From contig NZ_JAALJH010000010.1 of the NCBI RefSeq assembly GCF_011064615.1, positions 62,001-126,000 of the forward strand: a DNA stretch of 64,000 bases, given 5' to 3'. Below, one piece after another: positions 24,385 to 33,490 of the stretch (positions are counted from its first letter, which is position 1; each line of letters begins with the position of its first letter). A program made the translations under genes and the position numbers. Under the pieces are notes generated by a model, which was given only the letters and a program-made list of their open reading frames with translations, made no database searches and was not told the origin of the DNA. The stretch comes from Aquisphaera insulae (GTDB taxonomy: Bacteria; Planctomycetota; Planctomycetia; Isosphaerales; Isosphaeraceae).

Positions 24385-25383
24385 ATGAAAGTCTTCGTCA
24401 CCGGCCATCAGGGCTACATCGGATCTCACCTGGTCGACGTCCTCAAGCAGGCCGGCCACTCCGTCGTCGGCGCCGACATCGGCCTCTTCGAGGGCTGCGG
24501 CTGGGAGCCCCTGGTCAAGCCCGACCGCCACCTCAACAAGGACGTCCGCCAGCTCGAGCCGGCCGACCTCGACGGTTGCGACGCCGTCATGCACCTCGCG
24601 GCGATCTCGAACGACCCGATGGGCGACCTGAACGCCCAGATCACCTTCGACATCAACCGCGACGCGTCGATCCGGCTGGCGAAGATCGCCAAGCAGGCCG
24701 GCGTCCCTCGCTACCTGTTCGCCGGCAGCTGCTCGGTCTACGGGCAGGGGGAGAAGCTCGACCTGGACGAGGGGGATCCCCTCAACCCGCTCACGGCCTA
24801 CGCCAAGTCCAAGATCGACACCGAGGTGGCCGTCTCCGAGCTGGCCGACGACGCCTTCACCCCGGTCTTCCTCCGCAACTCGACGGCCTACGGCCACTCG
24901 CCGATGCTCCGGATCGACCTCGTGGTCAACAACCTCCTGGGCTCGGCCCTGTCCTACGGCGAGATCCGGATCCAGTCCGACGGCTCCCCCTGGCGCCCCC
25001 TGATCCACTGCCGCGACATCGCCCGCGCCTTCGTCGCCATGGCCGAGGCCCCCAAGGACGCGGTCCACAACAAGGCCATCAACGTCGGCGCCAACTCCGA
25101 GAACTACCAGGTCCGCGACGTCGGCAACCAGGTCCAGCGGCTGATCCCCTCCGCCAAGATCACCTACACCGGCGAGGTCGGCGCCGACCCCCGCAACTAT
25201 CGCGTCAACTTCGACCTCCTCTACTCGCTCCTCCCCGACTTCAAGCTCCAGTACAACCTGGCCTCGGGCATGGAGGAGCTGCACCGCAAGATGGTCGAGC
25301 ACGGCTTCGGCAAGAAGGACTTCGAAGGCGACCAGTTCGTCCGCCTGCGGACGCTCAAGCATCGGTTCAACCTGCTCGGATAA
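24385..25383 (+). CDS. NAD-dependent sugar epimerase/dehydratase (extended SDR)
   Basis: The 332-residue product from ATG 24385 has the Rossmann signature VFVTGHQGYIGSHLVDVL (TGxxGxxG) at its N-terminus, the active-site strand FAGSCSVYG and the catalytic YAKSK (YxxxK). These are features of nucleotide-sugar epimerases, dehydratases and reductases. The substrate-side region RNSTAYGHSPMLRIDLVVNN and the WRPLIHCRDIARAFV stretch fit NDP-sugar enzymes. Between RfbF and an RfbC-like epimerase, it probably acts on a nucleotide-linked keto sugar, but whether as dehydratase, reductase or epimerase cannot be told by eye. The gap to rfbF is 46 bp. Confidence 0.85.
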   Translation: MKVFVTGHQGYIGSHLVDVLKQAGHSVVGADIGLFEGCGWEPLVKPDRHLNKDVRQLEPADLDGCDAVMHLAAISNDPMGDLNAQITFDINRDASIRLAKIAKQAGVPRYLFAGSCSVYGQGEKLDLDEGDPLNPLTAYAKSKIDTEVAVSELADDAFTPVFLRNSTAYGHSPMLRIDLVVNNLLGSALSYGEIRIQSDGSPWRPLIHCRDIARAFVAMAEAPKDAVHNKAINVGANSENYQVRDVGNQVQRLIPSAKITYTGEVGADPRNYRVNFDLLYSLLPDFKLQYNLASGMEELHRKMVEHGFGKKDFEGDQFVRLRTLKHRFNLLG

Positions 25384-25395
25384 GGCGAAAGCACC

Positions 25396-25944
25396 ATGAT
25401 CTTCACCGAGACCCCCCTCGCGGGCGCGTTCGTCATCGACCTGGAGAAGCGGGGCGACGATCGCGGCTTCTTCGCGCGGGCCTTCTGCGAGAAGGAGTTC
25501 GGCGCCCACGGGCTGGCCACTCACTTCGTCCAGGTCAACAACTCGCTGAGCGCCCAGAAGGGGACGCTGCGAGGGATGCACTACCAGCTCGCCCCCAAGG
25601 CCGAGACCAAGGTGGTCCGCTGCATCCGCGGCGCGCTCTACGACCTGATCCTCGACCTCCGCAAGGACTCGCCGACCTTCGGCAAGAGCTTCGGGGCCGA
25701 GCTGACCGCCGAGAATCGCCGGGTCATGTACGTCCCCAAGGGCTTCGCCCACGGCTTCATCACCCTGGCCGACGACACCGAGGCGTTCTACTTCGTCGAC
25801 GAGTTCTACGGCCCCGAGGTCGAGCGGGGCGTCCGCTGGAACGACCCGAAGTTCGCCCTCGAATGGCCGATCGCGCCGGCCGTCCTCTCCGACAAGGACG
25901 CCAACCAGCGCGACTTCGATCCGGCCTGGCACCTCTCCGCCTGA
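25396..25944 (+). CDS. rfbC: dTDP-4-dehydrorhamnose 3,5-epimerase family protein
   Basis: This 182-residue cupin-fold protein matches RmlC length and motifs. DDRGFFARAFCEKEFGAHGL is followed by VQVNNSLSAQKGTLRGMHYQ, which carries the catalytic histidine of the family (GMHYQ). The later YVPKGFAHGFITLADDTEAF is the conserved second active-site strand. RmlC-like enzymes epimerise C3 and/or C5 of a 4-keto sugar nucleotide. In this operon the partner sugar may be CDP- rather than dTDP-linked, because rfbF rather than rfbA is the neighbour. The gene is 12 bp after the preceding SDR gene. Confidence 0.9.
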   Translation: MIFTETPLAGAFVIDLEKRGDDRGFFARAFCEKEFGAHGLATHFVQVNNSLSAQKGTLRGMHYQLAPKAETKVVRCIRGALYDLILDLRKDSPTFGKSFGAELTAENRRVMYVPKGFAHGFITLADDTEAFYFVDEFYGPEVERGVRWNDPKFALEWPIAPAVLSDKDANQRDFDPAWHLSA

Positions 25945-25965
25945 CCGGCGACCGGAGCACACGTC

Positions 25966-26916
25966 ATGAAGATCCTGTTCACCGGCGGCAGCTCGTTCAC
26001 GGGGTACTGGTTCCTCCGCGAGCTGGCCGCCGCCGGCCATGAGGTCGCGGCCCTCTTCCGCAAGTCGGCGGCCGGATACGACGACTCGCCGCGGCGTCAG
26101 CGCGTGGCGATCGCGTCCGGGCTCTGCCGCCCCGTCCACGGCTGCTCGTTCGGCGACGACGCGTTCCTGTCCCTGGTCGCCGAGGGGGGCTGGGACCTGC
26201 TCTGCCATCACGCGGCCGACGTCACGAACTACAAGAGCCCCGACTTCGACGCGATCGGGGCGGTCAAGAACAACACCCACAACCTCCCGAAGGTCCTCCG
26301 GGCGCTCGCCGACGTCGGCTGCAGGCGGATCCTCCTCACGGGCAGCGTGTTCGAAGGGGGCGAGGGGGCCGGCTCCCAGGGCCTGCCCAACTTCTCGCCC
26401 TACGGGCTGTCCAAGGCCCTGACCGCGCAGGCGTTCCAGTTCTACGCCCAGCGCGACGGATTCGGCCTCGGCAAGTTCGTGATCCCCAACCCGTTCGGGC
26501 CGTACGAGGAACCGCGGTTCACCGGCTACCTGATGAAGAACTGGCTGGCCGGGAAGGAGGCATCCTGCTCCCAGCCGTCCTACGTCCGCGACAACATCCA
26601 CGTCTCGCTGCTCGCCAAGGCGTACGCCGATTTCGCCGGCCGGCTCCCCGCGGCCCCCGGATTCACCCGCCTCGGCCCGATCGGCTACGCCGAGAGCCAG
26701 GGGGCCTTCACGGTCCGGATGGCCCAGGAGATGCGACCGCGGCTGAAGCTCCCCTGCGCGGTGACCCTGGCGAAGCAGGCCGAGTTCCCGGAGCCCCGGG
26801 TCCGCGTCAACACCGACATCGTCGACGTCGACGCCCTGGGCTGGGATGACGCCGGGGCCTGGGACGAGATGGCCGACTACTATCTGAAAGCCCACGCCGA
26901 GGCGGGGGCTCGCTAG
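25966..26916 (+). CDS. NAD(P)-dependent SDR, probable nucleotide-sugar 4-ketoreductase
   Basis: 316 residues from ATG 25966 with a GGAG ribosome binding site. The N-terminus ILFTGGSSFTGYWFLRELAA holds the TGGxxxxG dinucleotide-binding turn. ILLTGSVFEGGEG gives the active-site serine strand and SPYGLSKALT the YxxxK pair. The second half includes VIPNPFGPYEEPRFTGYLMK and YVRDNIHVSLLAKAY, typical of sugar-modifying SDRs. As last gene of the rfbF operon it most likely does the final keto reduction. It is more divergent than the first SDR gene. It converges with a GT4 gene 55 bp away. Confidence 0.82.
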   Translation: MKILFTGGSSFTGYWFLRELAAAGHEVAALFRKSAAGYDDSPRRQRVAIASGLCRPVHGCSFGDDAFLSLVAEGGWDLLCHHAADVTNYKSPDFDAIGAVKNNTHNLPKVLRALADVGCRRILLTGSVFEGGEGAGSQGLPNFSPYGLSKALTAQAFQFYAQRDGFGLGKFVIPNPFGPYEEPRFTGYLMKNWLAGKEASCSQPSYVRDNIHVSLLAKAYADFAGRLPAAPGFTRLGPIGYAESQGAFTVRMAQEMRPRLKLPCAVTLAKQAEFPEPRVRVNTDIVDVDALGWDDAGAWDEMADYYLKAHAEAGAR

Positions 26917-26971
26917 GGCTTCCTGAGGCCGGTAGGGCGCGGCTCCGGCCGGAGCAGCGCCCAGCCGAAGA

Positions 26972-28255
26972 TCAGGCCGTGACGGGGGACAGGGGCTCCC
27001 CGACCGCCTCCTCGCCCCGGAAGAGCGCCACGAGCTTGCCGGCCTCGGTCGAGGCCCTGTGCCGCTGTGCGACGCGGGCCGCGCCGGCGGCTCCCATCCG
27101 CTCGAGCTCCTCGACGGGGGCGTCGAGCGCCTCGCGGAGGGCCTCGGCGAGGGCCTCCGCGGAACTCGCCGGGACGAGCCATCCGGTCACGCCGGGCTCG
27201 ACCAGCTCCGGGATGCCGGCGACGTAGGTGCTGATGACGGGCCGCCGCAGCGCCAGGGATTCCATGATGACCACGGGCAGCCCCTCCGCGAAGCTCGAGA
27301 GGACCGTGGCGCGACAGTCGCGGATCAGGTCGCGAATCGTGGCGGTGCTCTGCCAGCCCGTCAGCCGGACCCGCCCCTCCATCCGGTTCGCGGCGATCAG
27401 CCGTTCGATCTCGCCGCGGAGCGGGCCGTCCCCCACCAGGATCAATTCGAACTCGACCCCTTCGGCGTGGAGCCGGGCGGCGGCCTCGATCAGGGTCAGG
27501 TGTCCCTTCTGCTCGACGAGCCGCCCGACGCAGACGATTCGACGCGCGTCGGGGATCGGGCCGGGATCGGTCTCCAGGAACATGGGATCCAGGCCGCAGC
27601 GGACGATTCGGATCTTCGGCCACTGGTCATAGGAGACCCAGCGGCGCACCTGGCTCCGGCCGTACTCGCTGATCGCGGCCACGAACTTCGCCCGCCGGAC
27701 CTTCTCGTCCAGCCCCAGGCCCAGGGGGGCGTCGAATTCCTCGGGGCCGTGCACGGTGAAGCTGTAGGGGGGGCCGCCGAGCCCCCGGCAGAGGGCGGCG
27801 ACGGTGGTCGAGTTGGTCCCGAAGTGGGCGTGGACGTGATCGATGCCCGCCTCTCGAAAGGAGTCGACCAGGGAGCAGGCCTCGGCGAAGTAGATCAGGT
27901 GCCGGATGATCCCGCGGCCGGCGCTGCCCGCCCGGCGGCCGAGCCGGACCGCCAGGGCCAGGGTACTCCAGAAGGCCCGCGGCCGAGAGATCGCGGAGGC
28001 CAGCATGGCCCGCAGCATGCCGAGGGCCCCGGCGTCGAGGACGACCCTGGTCTTGCGACTCTCGGCCTGGTCGAGGGGGTCGACGATCGTGTCGTCCCAC
28101 CGCCTGAGGGTGTGGCGGAGCACGTCGATCCCCCGGGCTTCCACCTCCGCCAGCTCGCGGCGGATGAAGCTCTGGCTGTTCATCGGGTAGATGGGGACCA
28201 GGTAGGCGACCCGGGGCGATCGCTCGTCCACGGCGGAGGTTTGCGGCTCTTTCAC
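26972..28255 (-). CDS. Family 4 glycosyltransferase
   Basis: The 427-residue product begins at a GTG and has the two-domain GT-B plan. The N-terminal domain includes HVHAHFGTNSTTVAALCRGL and FTVHGPEEFD, typical of GT4 acceptor-side domains. The C-terminal donor-binding domain has RIVCVGRLVEQKGHLTLIEA, LILVGDGPLRGEIERLI and the EX7E-type motif SSFAEGLPVVIMESLALRRP with conserved glutamates. GT4 enzymes transfer hexoses, often mannose or galactose, from nucleotide donors. It is the last gene of the minus-strand group that starts at the EpsI gene; the gap to the upstream phosphatase is 51 bp. Confidence 0.9.
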   Translation of the reverse strand: MKEPQTSAVDERSPRVAYLVPIYPMNSQSFIRRELAEVEARGIDVLRHTLRRWDDTIVDPLDQAESRKTRVVLDAGALGMLRAMLASAISRPRAFWSTLALAVRLGRRAGSAGRGIIRHLIYFAEACSLVDSFREAGIDHVHAHFGTNSTTVAALCRGLGGPPYSFTVHGPEEFDAPLGLGLDEKVRRAKFVAAISEYGRSQVRRWVSYDQWPKIRIVRCGLDPMFLETDPGPIPDARRIVCVGRLVEQKGHLTLIEAAARLHAEGVEFELILVGDGPLRGEIERLIAANRMEGRVRLTGWQSTATIRDLIRDCRATVLSSFAEGLPVVIMESLALRRPVISTYVAGIPELVEPGVTGWLVPASSAEALAEALREALDAPVEELERMGAAGAARVAQRHRASTEAGKLVALFRGEEAVGEPLSPVTA

Positions 28256-28306
28256 TTGGTCTTGATTCCCCGGGGCCGGTATCGGTCGCCTTCGGCCGGT
28301 CGACCA

Positions 28307-28903
28307 TCAGCGTATGTCGGCGTGGAGTTCGAGGATCAGGTCGGCGGCGGCGGCGAGGTCCGGGGCCGTCAGGTAGGGGGCACGGTCCGGCCGCTCGCCC
28401 GTCGCGTCGGGGGCGAGGAGGATGGTGCGGCAGCCGGCGTTCAGGCCCGCCAGGACGTCGGAGATCAGGTCGCCGACCATCCACGAGCCGCCGAGGTCCA
28501 GGTTCAACGCCGCGGCGGCCTCCAGCAGCATACCCGCCCCGGGCTTGCGCCGCGACGTCGTCGTCATGGCCTGGTCCTCGCCGGGGGGCGCGTCGGGGCA
28601 ATAGTAGATCGCGTCCAGGGCCGTCCCCTCGCGATCGAGCTGCCGCTCCAGCTCGGCGTGGATCTCGTGCAGCCGTCCCTCGGTGATCATCCCGCGGCCG
28701 ACGGCGGATTGGTTGGTCGCGAGCACGGCGACGAAGCCGGCGCGGCGAAGCCTCGCCAGGGCGGCCGCCGCGCCCGGGAGGAGCCGGACGAGGCTCGGGT
28801 CGGACAGGTAGGAGACATGCTCGATCAGCGTGCCGTCCCGGTCGAGGAAGACCGCCGGGCGCGAGCGGCTCTCGCCTGCGGCGGGGCCCTGAGGGGTCGT
28901 CAC
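28307..28903 (-). CDS. gmhB: GmhB-like D,D-heptose 1,7-bisphosphate phosphatase (HAD family)
   Basis: Reading from the GTG at 28903 gives 198 residues. HAD motif I is FLDRDGTLIEH near residues 19-29, motif II lies in LATNQSAVGRG (Thr/Asn), and motif IV in WMVGDLISDVLAGLNAGCRT. The YCPDAPPGEDQ segment recalls the zinc-site loop of GmhB, although the full Cys set of the classical enzyme is not evident. GmhB removes the C7 phosphate in ADP- or GDP-heptose synthesis. The GTG overlaps the stop of the upstream WecG-family gene by 4 bp. Related HAD histidinol phosphatases are an alternative reading. Confidence 0.8.
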   Translation of the reverse strand: MTTPQGPAAGESRSRPAVFLDRDGTLIEHVSYLSDPSLVRLLPGAAAALARLRRAGFVAVLATNQSAVGRGMITEGRLHEIHAELERQLDREGTALDAIYYCPDAPPGEDQAMTTTSRRKPGAGMLLEAAAALNLDLGGSWMVGDLISDVLAGLNAGCRTILLAPDATGERPDRAPYLTAPDLAAAADLILELHADIR

Positions 28904-29691
28904 GGCGTCCTCTCCGGCGGGGGGGCCGGGCGATCCGGCCGTCGCAGGAGCGTGCCGGCGATGAAGCGGCCGTTGCGGACGTAGCGGGTGAGGAGCTTCC
29001 GGGGCTCGCTCACGAGCCGGTAGAACCACTCCAGGCCCACCTTCTGCATCCAGAGGGGTGCCCTGCCGAGCCGGCCGGCGGCGATGTCCACGGTCGATCC
29101 GACGGGCACGCCGATGACGGGTATCCCCAGGTCCTCCACGTTCTTGAAGAGCCAGCGCTCGCCCTGGGGCTGGGTGGCGGCGAGGAAGAGCAGGTGGGGC
29201 CTGGCGGCGACGATCCTGGCCTTCAGGTCCTGGTATTCCTCATCCGACTGGTCCTGGAACCGGGGCGGGCAGGCGGTGTCGACGATCAGCCCCGGGTAGC
29301 GCTGCCGGAGGTTGCCGGCGGCCACCTCGGCGACCCCCGGGGCGGCCCCGGCGAGGAAGACGCGGAAGCCCTCGCGGGCCGCGATCTCGCAGAGCGTGAA
29401 GACCAGGTCGGCCCCGGCGACCCGCTCCGGCAAGGGGGACGGGCCTCGCCGCGAGGCCCAGACCACCGGCGCCCCGTCCGCCAGGATGAAGGCGGCGCGA
29501 GCATTGATCTCGCGCAGGTCCGGGTTGTCCCGCGTCAGCATCGCGTAATGGGTGTTGGCCGTGATGAAGTAGGAAGGCTTCCCCTCCTCGATCAGGCCGC
29601 GGATGGTCTCCAGCGTCTCCGCGTAGGTCAGGGGCGTATATGGGATCCCCCACACCCAGACCGGCTCCTTGATGCCCCCGACTTGCGTCAT
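28900..29691 (-). CDS. WecG/TagA/CpsF family glycosyltransferase
   Basis: 263 residues from ATG 29691. The family (GT26) adds N-acetylmannosamine-type sugars to a lipid-linked first sugar. Diagnostic stretches are FITANTHYAMLTRDNPDLRE and ADGAPVVWASR near residues 40-85, and VFLAGAAPGVAEVAAGNLRQ. The Thr-Ala-Asn-Thr region and the conserved aspartate in LADG are catalytic in TagA. The last third has LFLAATQPQGERWLFKNVED and VGSTVDIAAGRLGRAPLWMQ, then GLEWFYRLVSEPRKLLTRY, which is the usual C-terminal membrane-contact motif. Its start overlaps the exosortase stop by 4 bp (ATGA). Confidence 0.92.
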   Translation of the reverse strand: MTQVGGIKEPVWVWGIPYTPLTYAETLETIRGLIEEGKPSYFITANTHYAMLTRDNPDLREINARAAFILADGAPVVWASRRGPSPLPERVAGADLVFTLCEIAAREGFRVFLAGAAPGVAEVAAGNLRQRYPGLIVDTACPPRFQDQSDEEYQDLKARIVAARPHLLFLAATQPQGERWLFKNVEDLGIPVIGVPVGSTVDIAAGRLGRAPLWMQKVGLEWFYRLVSEPRKLLTRYVRNGRFIAGTLLRRPDRPAPPPERTP

Positions 29692-30683
29692 ATCTCCGGT
29701 TCCCGCCCTTTTTTCTTGACGCCCGCGAAGTCCTGGGCCGGCGGGATGATCGCGAAGACCGGGCGCGGTTGCTCGGCCTCCGCCTCCTCGCCCCCGGACA
29801 GCCAGGTGAGGATCAGGAGCTCCAGGCCGACCAGGATCAAGGCGGTCGGCATCATCAGGTAGCCGGCCCAGTCGTGCGCGATCCTGTGGGCCGATTCCCC
29901 GGTCGTCAGGTAGTAGCACCACCCCGTCGCCACGATCCGGATGATGTTGCTGATGAGGGCGATGGGCAAGGCGCTGGCGAGGATCACGATCCGCTTCCAG
30001 TTGGGCATCGGGAAGAGGATGACCGTCGCCGTGACGGTGGCCGCCAGGGTCATCAGCATGGACAGGCCGTTGCAAGCCTGGGCGACCTCGAGGGTCCGGG
30101 ACTGGGGCGGCGCATCGGGGACGTGGATGATGTTCCCGTCCGCCTTCACGAGCAGGCCGGTGAGGAGCATGATGAAGACGCTCCCCATGGTGGCGAGCCG
30201 CTGGAGCGGCATCGTGATGAACTGATTGACCGTCCTGGGCAGCGGGAGCATGAACAAGAGGAAGGCCACGGCCGGCCAGAGTCGCCTCAGCAGGGGCCAG
30301 CCGCCGATGATGAGCAGCAGGGAGGCGACCGCGGGGATCAAGGTCACCGTCTCGACCCACTGGGAGTTCTTCTCGTAGGCGGCGGCTCGCACCGCGAGCG
30401 TCGATGCCAGCAGCGCCCAGCTCCACCAGGGGCCGTACCCGACCGTCTCGCCGGCCCGCTCCTCCTTCGTCTCGCCCATCCGCTGCCAGCCGATGAGCAG
30501 GGCGATGGGGATCACGAGTATGCCGTGGGAGTAATTCGGCTCGGTGGTCCAGACGTCGTACAGGCCCTGGAGATTCGGCCAGTAGGCCCAGGTGAGGCTC
30601 GCGAGCCCGACGGCCGCGGCGATGAGCCGGGGCTCGGCGGCCCGGAGGCGCTGGAGCGGGGCGAGCCTCGAGGTCGGGGTCAT
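29688..30683 (-). CDS. Exosortase (PEP-CTERM sorting transpeptidase-like membrane enzyme)
   Basis: With start at ATG 30683 the product has 331 residues and about eight membrane helices; an ATG at 30737 and a GTG at 30821 preceded by GGAGAG are alternatives. The family triad is visible: Cys204 in AQACNGLSML, Arg249 in SNIIRI and His270 in AHDWAGYLMM. The N-terminal WTTEPNYSHGILVIPIALLI is also typical. Exosortases cleave the PEP-CTERM tail of exported proteins and hand them to the cell surface, and are almost always found in polysaccharide loci. The EpsI-family partner is at 33491 and a PEP-CTERM protein lies at the right edge of the window. It may belong to the planctomycete exosortase group. 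Confidence 0.9.
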   Translation of the reverse strand: MTPTSRLAPLQRLRAAEPRLIAAAVGLASLTWAYWPNLQGLYDVWTTEPNYSHGILVIPIALLIGWQRMGETKEERAGETVGYGPWWSWALLASTLAVRAAAYEKNSQWVETVTLIPAVASLLLIIGGWPLLRRLWPAVAFLLFMLPLPRTVNQFITMPLQRLATMGSVFIMLLTGLLVKADGNIIHVPDAPPQSRTLEVAQACNGLSMLMTLAATVTATVILFPMPNWKRIVILASALPIALISNIIRIVATGWCYYLTTGESAHRIAHDWAGYLMMPTALILVGLELLILTWLSGGEEAEAEQPRPVFAIIPPAQDFAGVKKKGREPEI

Positions 30684-30847
30684 GGCATCGGCGTTGAGAG
30701 AGGGGAGGTGGGGCAAGGCTGGGCTCCTGGACGTCATCCGGCGGAGGGCGATGAGCTTGCGGCCATGGACCGGGCCCACATCGGACGCGTCGGCTCGACC
30801 CGTTCGTCGGCCTCGACGCACACTCTCCGATCGTCCTCAAGGCAAGT

Positions 30848-33217
30848 CTAGATCGTCTCGGCCGGGTCGGCCTGCGGGGTCCTCTGGCGGTTGTACGTGT
30901 AGCGTCCGTAGTAGGAATCCGACGTGCGAAGGCCGTTGATGACGGTGCCCAGCACGGGGATGCCCGCGTTGTCGAGCTGGCGGCGAGCCCTCTCCACCTG
31001 GGGGGACCGGCTGACCTCGAACCGGGTGGCCAGGAGGGCGCCGTCGGTCCAGCGACCCAGGGCCAGGGCGTCGGGGACCGGCAGGATCGGGGGAGAGTCG
31101 ATGATGATCATCTCGTAGGTCTGGCGGAGCTGGGCGATGATCATGGGGAAATTCCGGCCCTGGACGATCCGGCTCGCGTCCGGCGTTGGCGTCCCCGCGG
31201 ACAGGAGATGGAAGGTCCCTCCCTGCACCGGGATGACCAGCTCTTCGACCTTGGCGTCCCCCTGGAGCGCGTCGCTCAGGCCCGGGCCTTCCGGGACATC
31301 CAGGAGCGGGCAGAGGGCCGCGCGGCGGAGGTCGGCGTCGATCAGGAGCGTCGAGATCCCGGCGTTGCCGCACCGGGCCGCCAGTTGGGCGGCGAGGGTC
31401 GTCTTGCCCTCACCGCCGACGGCGCTGGTGACCAGCACGCAACGCCCCATCTCCGCCTCGTGGTGGTCGCCGCAGACGGCGAACCGCAGGTGATCCAGCC
31501 GCTGGATGAAGCGGTCGATCTGGTCGTCGCTCCCCGACCGCCCGATCGCCCGCTGCTTGGGGATCGGCGGCAGGGCGTAGACCTCGGACTGGACCCGGCT
31601 CGACAGCGCGTCGGGGTTCGCCACCCGCTCAGCGCGGATCTCGAGCAGCAGGAAGAGGCCCAGGACCGCCCCGAGGACGACCACCGGGAGGATCGCCATG
31701 AACTTCAGCCGCTTGTTATTGAAGGTCTCCTTCGGCGCCCTGGCGGGGTCGATTCGGGGGATCGTCACGGCCGCCTTGTCCTGGGTGAACTGCAACTGGA
31801 GGATCCGCCGCTCGATCTGCTGGGCGGCCGAGGTGAAGTTCGCCAGCTCGGTCTGGTAGAACGTGGCCTGGACCGCGTCGCTGTTCGAGACGGTCTGCTT
31901 GATCTCGTATTTCGCGCTCAGCTTCGTGAGCATCTCCGCCTTGGTCTTCAGCTCGGCGATCTTCTGGACCAGCTCCTGCATCGATTCGCCCCGCTGCGGC
32001 GGCGCCGTGCCGCTCGTCGTGACGAGCTGCAGCCGCTGCCGGATCTGCTCGCTCTTCGAGGGCCACATGTCCTCGTATTGCTTCTTGAGGGCATCGAGGC
32101 GAGCCAGGGTCGCCTTCAAGGCCGGATCGCTCGCCCTCTTGGCGACCTTCCGGACGTGCTCGTACTCGTCCTCCACCTCCTTGATCTGGTTGCGCACGGC
32201 GATGACTTCGGGATCCCTCAGGAACTCGTCGTCGATCTGGGCCTTCGTCACCTTGGCCGTCTCCTCGCCGGCCGGGGGCACCACGTCCGGCGTCGCGGAC
32301 GCCTGGGCCTGCATGGCGGCGAGCCTCGCCTCCGCCTCGATGAGGTCGAAATTCGTGTCCAGGAGTTTCTCGTGGGCGCTCTGGAACTCCGTCATTGCCG
32401 CCTTGTCGAAACTCGGCTGGGCCTCGCCGGGCGTATCCCCCTTGGCGCTGGACTCCTTCTTGACCGTGATGCCCCCTTTTTGGGCCAGCTTGAGCAGGTC
32501 ATCCTGCCGGCGCTTGATCTGCGGGTCGATCGCGGTCTTCCGATACTCCTGCAGGGCCTCGACCTCGTCCTTGGCGGTTTTCCGTTGCAAGCTGGTGATC
32601 TTCGGCGGGATGACCTGGGACGGGTCCGGCTGGGTCGTGAGCTTGTAGGCGTTCGCCACCGCGTTGACGACCTTGGCCGCCTCGTCCGGGTTGGTGGACT
32701 CCAGCGAGATCCGGATGAACGTGGTGTTGGGGATGATCGCCACATCGAGCTTCCGGCGGAGATCGATGAGCTGATCCTTGGAGTCGGCGAACATCGAGAA
32801 CTTGGCGATCGCGGGATCCACGATGAAGGCCGCGTCCAGGACGGGGTCGCTGGTGACCGAGATGAGCTGGGTCTTGAGCCATGCCGGCTCCGAGCCGCTC
32901 AGGGTCTGATTGCTCACCGGGACGAACGGGTCGTTCTGGTTGGATTGCACCTCCACCAGGCTCGTGGCCTGATAGGTCGGCTCGACGAGCGAGTAGATCA
33001 GGTAGACCAGCGGTGCCGAGACGATGATCCAGACCAGGAGGATGCGCCACCAGTTGCGGCCCAGGCCACGGAGGAGCTGCTGGCCGTCGATCGCGGACGA
33101 CGAGGAGGCGACGGGGATTGCGTCGATCTCGCGGGGCGCGATGACCTGGGCCGGGGGCCTCGCGGGGGCGGGCTGCCGGGCGGGCAAATTCGCGTCGATC
33201 CTGTCGGGGGTGTTCAT
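30848..33217 (-). CDS. wzc: Polysaccharide chain-length regulator fused to BY-type tyrosine autokinase (Wzc type)
   Basis: The 789-residue protein has the Wzz/Wzc plan. A first membrane segment (LLVWIIVSAPLVYLIYSL, residues about 58-75) is followed by a long periplasmic region with coiled coils, and a second segment lies near 505-525. The cytoplasmic kinase has Walker A SAVGGEGKTT, Walker A' STLLIDADLRR and Walker B MIIIDSPPILPVPDA. The C-terminus holds a short tyrosine cluster (SYYGRYTYNRQ) that would be autophosphorylated. Such kinases control polymer length and export. An outer membrane Wza-like protein is not in the window. It lies between EpsI and exosortase genes on the same strand. Confidence 0.93.
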   Translation of the reverse strand: MNTPDRIDANLPARQPAPARPPAQVIAPREIDAIPVASSSSAIDGQQLLRGLGRNWWRILLVWIIVSAPLVYLIYSLVEPTYQATSLVEVQSNQNDPFVPVSNQTLSGSEPAWLKTQLISVTSDPVLDAAFIVDPAIAKFSMFADSKDQLIDLRRKLDVAIIPNTTFIRISLESTNPDEAAKVVNAVANAYKLTTQPDPSQVIPPKITSLQRKTAKDEVEALQEYRKTAIDPQIKRRQDDLLKLAQKGGITVKKESSAKGDTPGEAQPSFDKAAMTEFQSAHEKLLDTNFDLIEAEARLAAMQAQASATPDVVPPAGEETAKVTKAQIDDEFLRDPEVIAVRNQIKEVEDEYEHVRKVAKRASDPALKATLARLDALKKQYEDMWPSKSEQIRQRLQLVTTSGTAPPQRGESMQELVQKIAELKTKAEMLTKLSAKYEIKQTVSNSDAVQATFYQTELANFTSAAQQIERRILQLQFTQDKAAVTIPRIDPARAPKETFNNKRLKFMAILPVVVLGAVLGLFLLLEIRAERVANPDALSSRVQSEVYALPPIPKQRAIGRSGSDDQIDRFIQRLDHLRFAVCGDHHEAEMGRCVLVTSAVGGEGKTTLAAQLAARCGNAGISTLLIDADLRRAALCPLLDVPEGPGLSDALQGDAKVEELVIPVQGGTFHLLSAGTPTPDASRIVQGRNFPMIIAQLRQTYEMIIIDSPPILPVPDALALGRWTDGALLATRFEVSRSPQVERARRQLDNAGIPVLGTVINGLRTSDSYYGRYTYNRQRTPQADPAETI

Positions 33218-33490
33218 CGTGGGCTCTACTCGGTGGGGTTGAGTAATCGAGGCGATCCGCCCATCTCTTCTCGTCGGGGGGGCCGCCGGCCCGCTCGCCG
33301 TCGCCCTGACTCACTGGCGCCGTGCTCTCTCGCCGCGGAAGTCCCCTAGCTTCACAACCTGGTTCCGCGAAAGTCAATGCCTCTGGAGGCGGATCGGACT
33401 TCCAGATCCCGCCGGGATGCCTATCGACATCATCGCCCCACGGTCGGCGCATCCGGGGACCCGGACGGCGGAGGCCGTTGGATGCATGGG

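Noticed and set aside
24241..26895. Minus-strand frame of 884 codons opposite the rfbF operon
   Set aside because: Antisense to four clear enzymes; no domain pattern.
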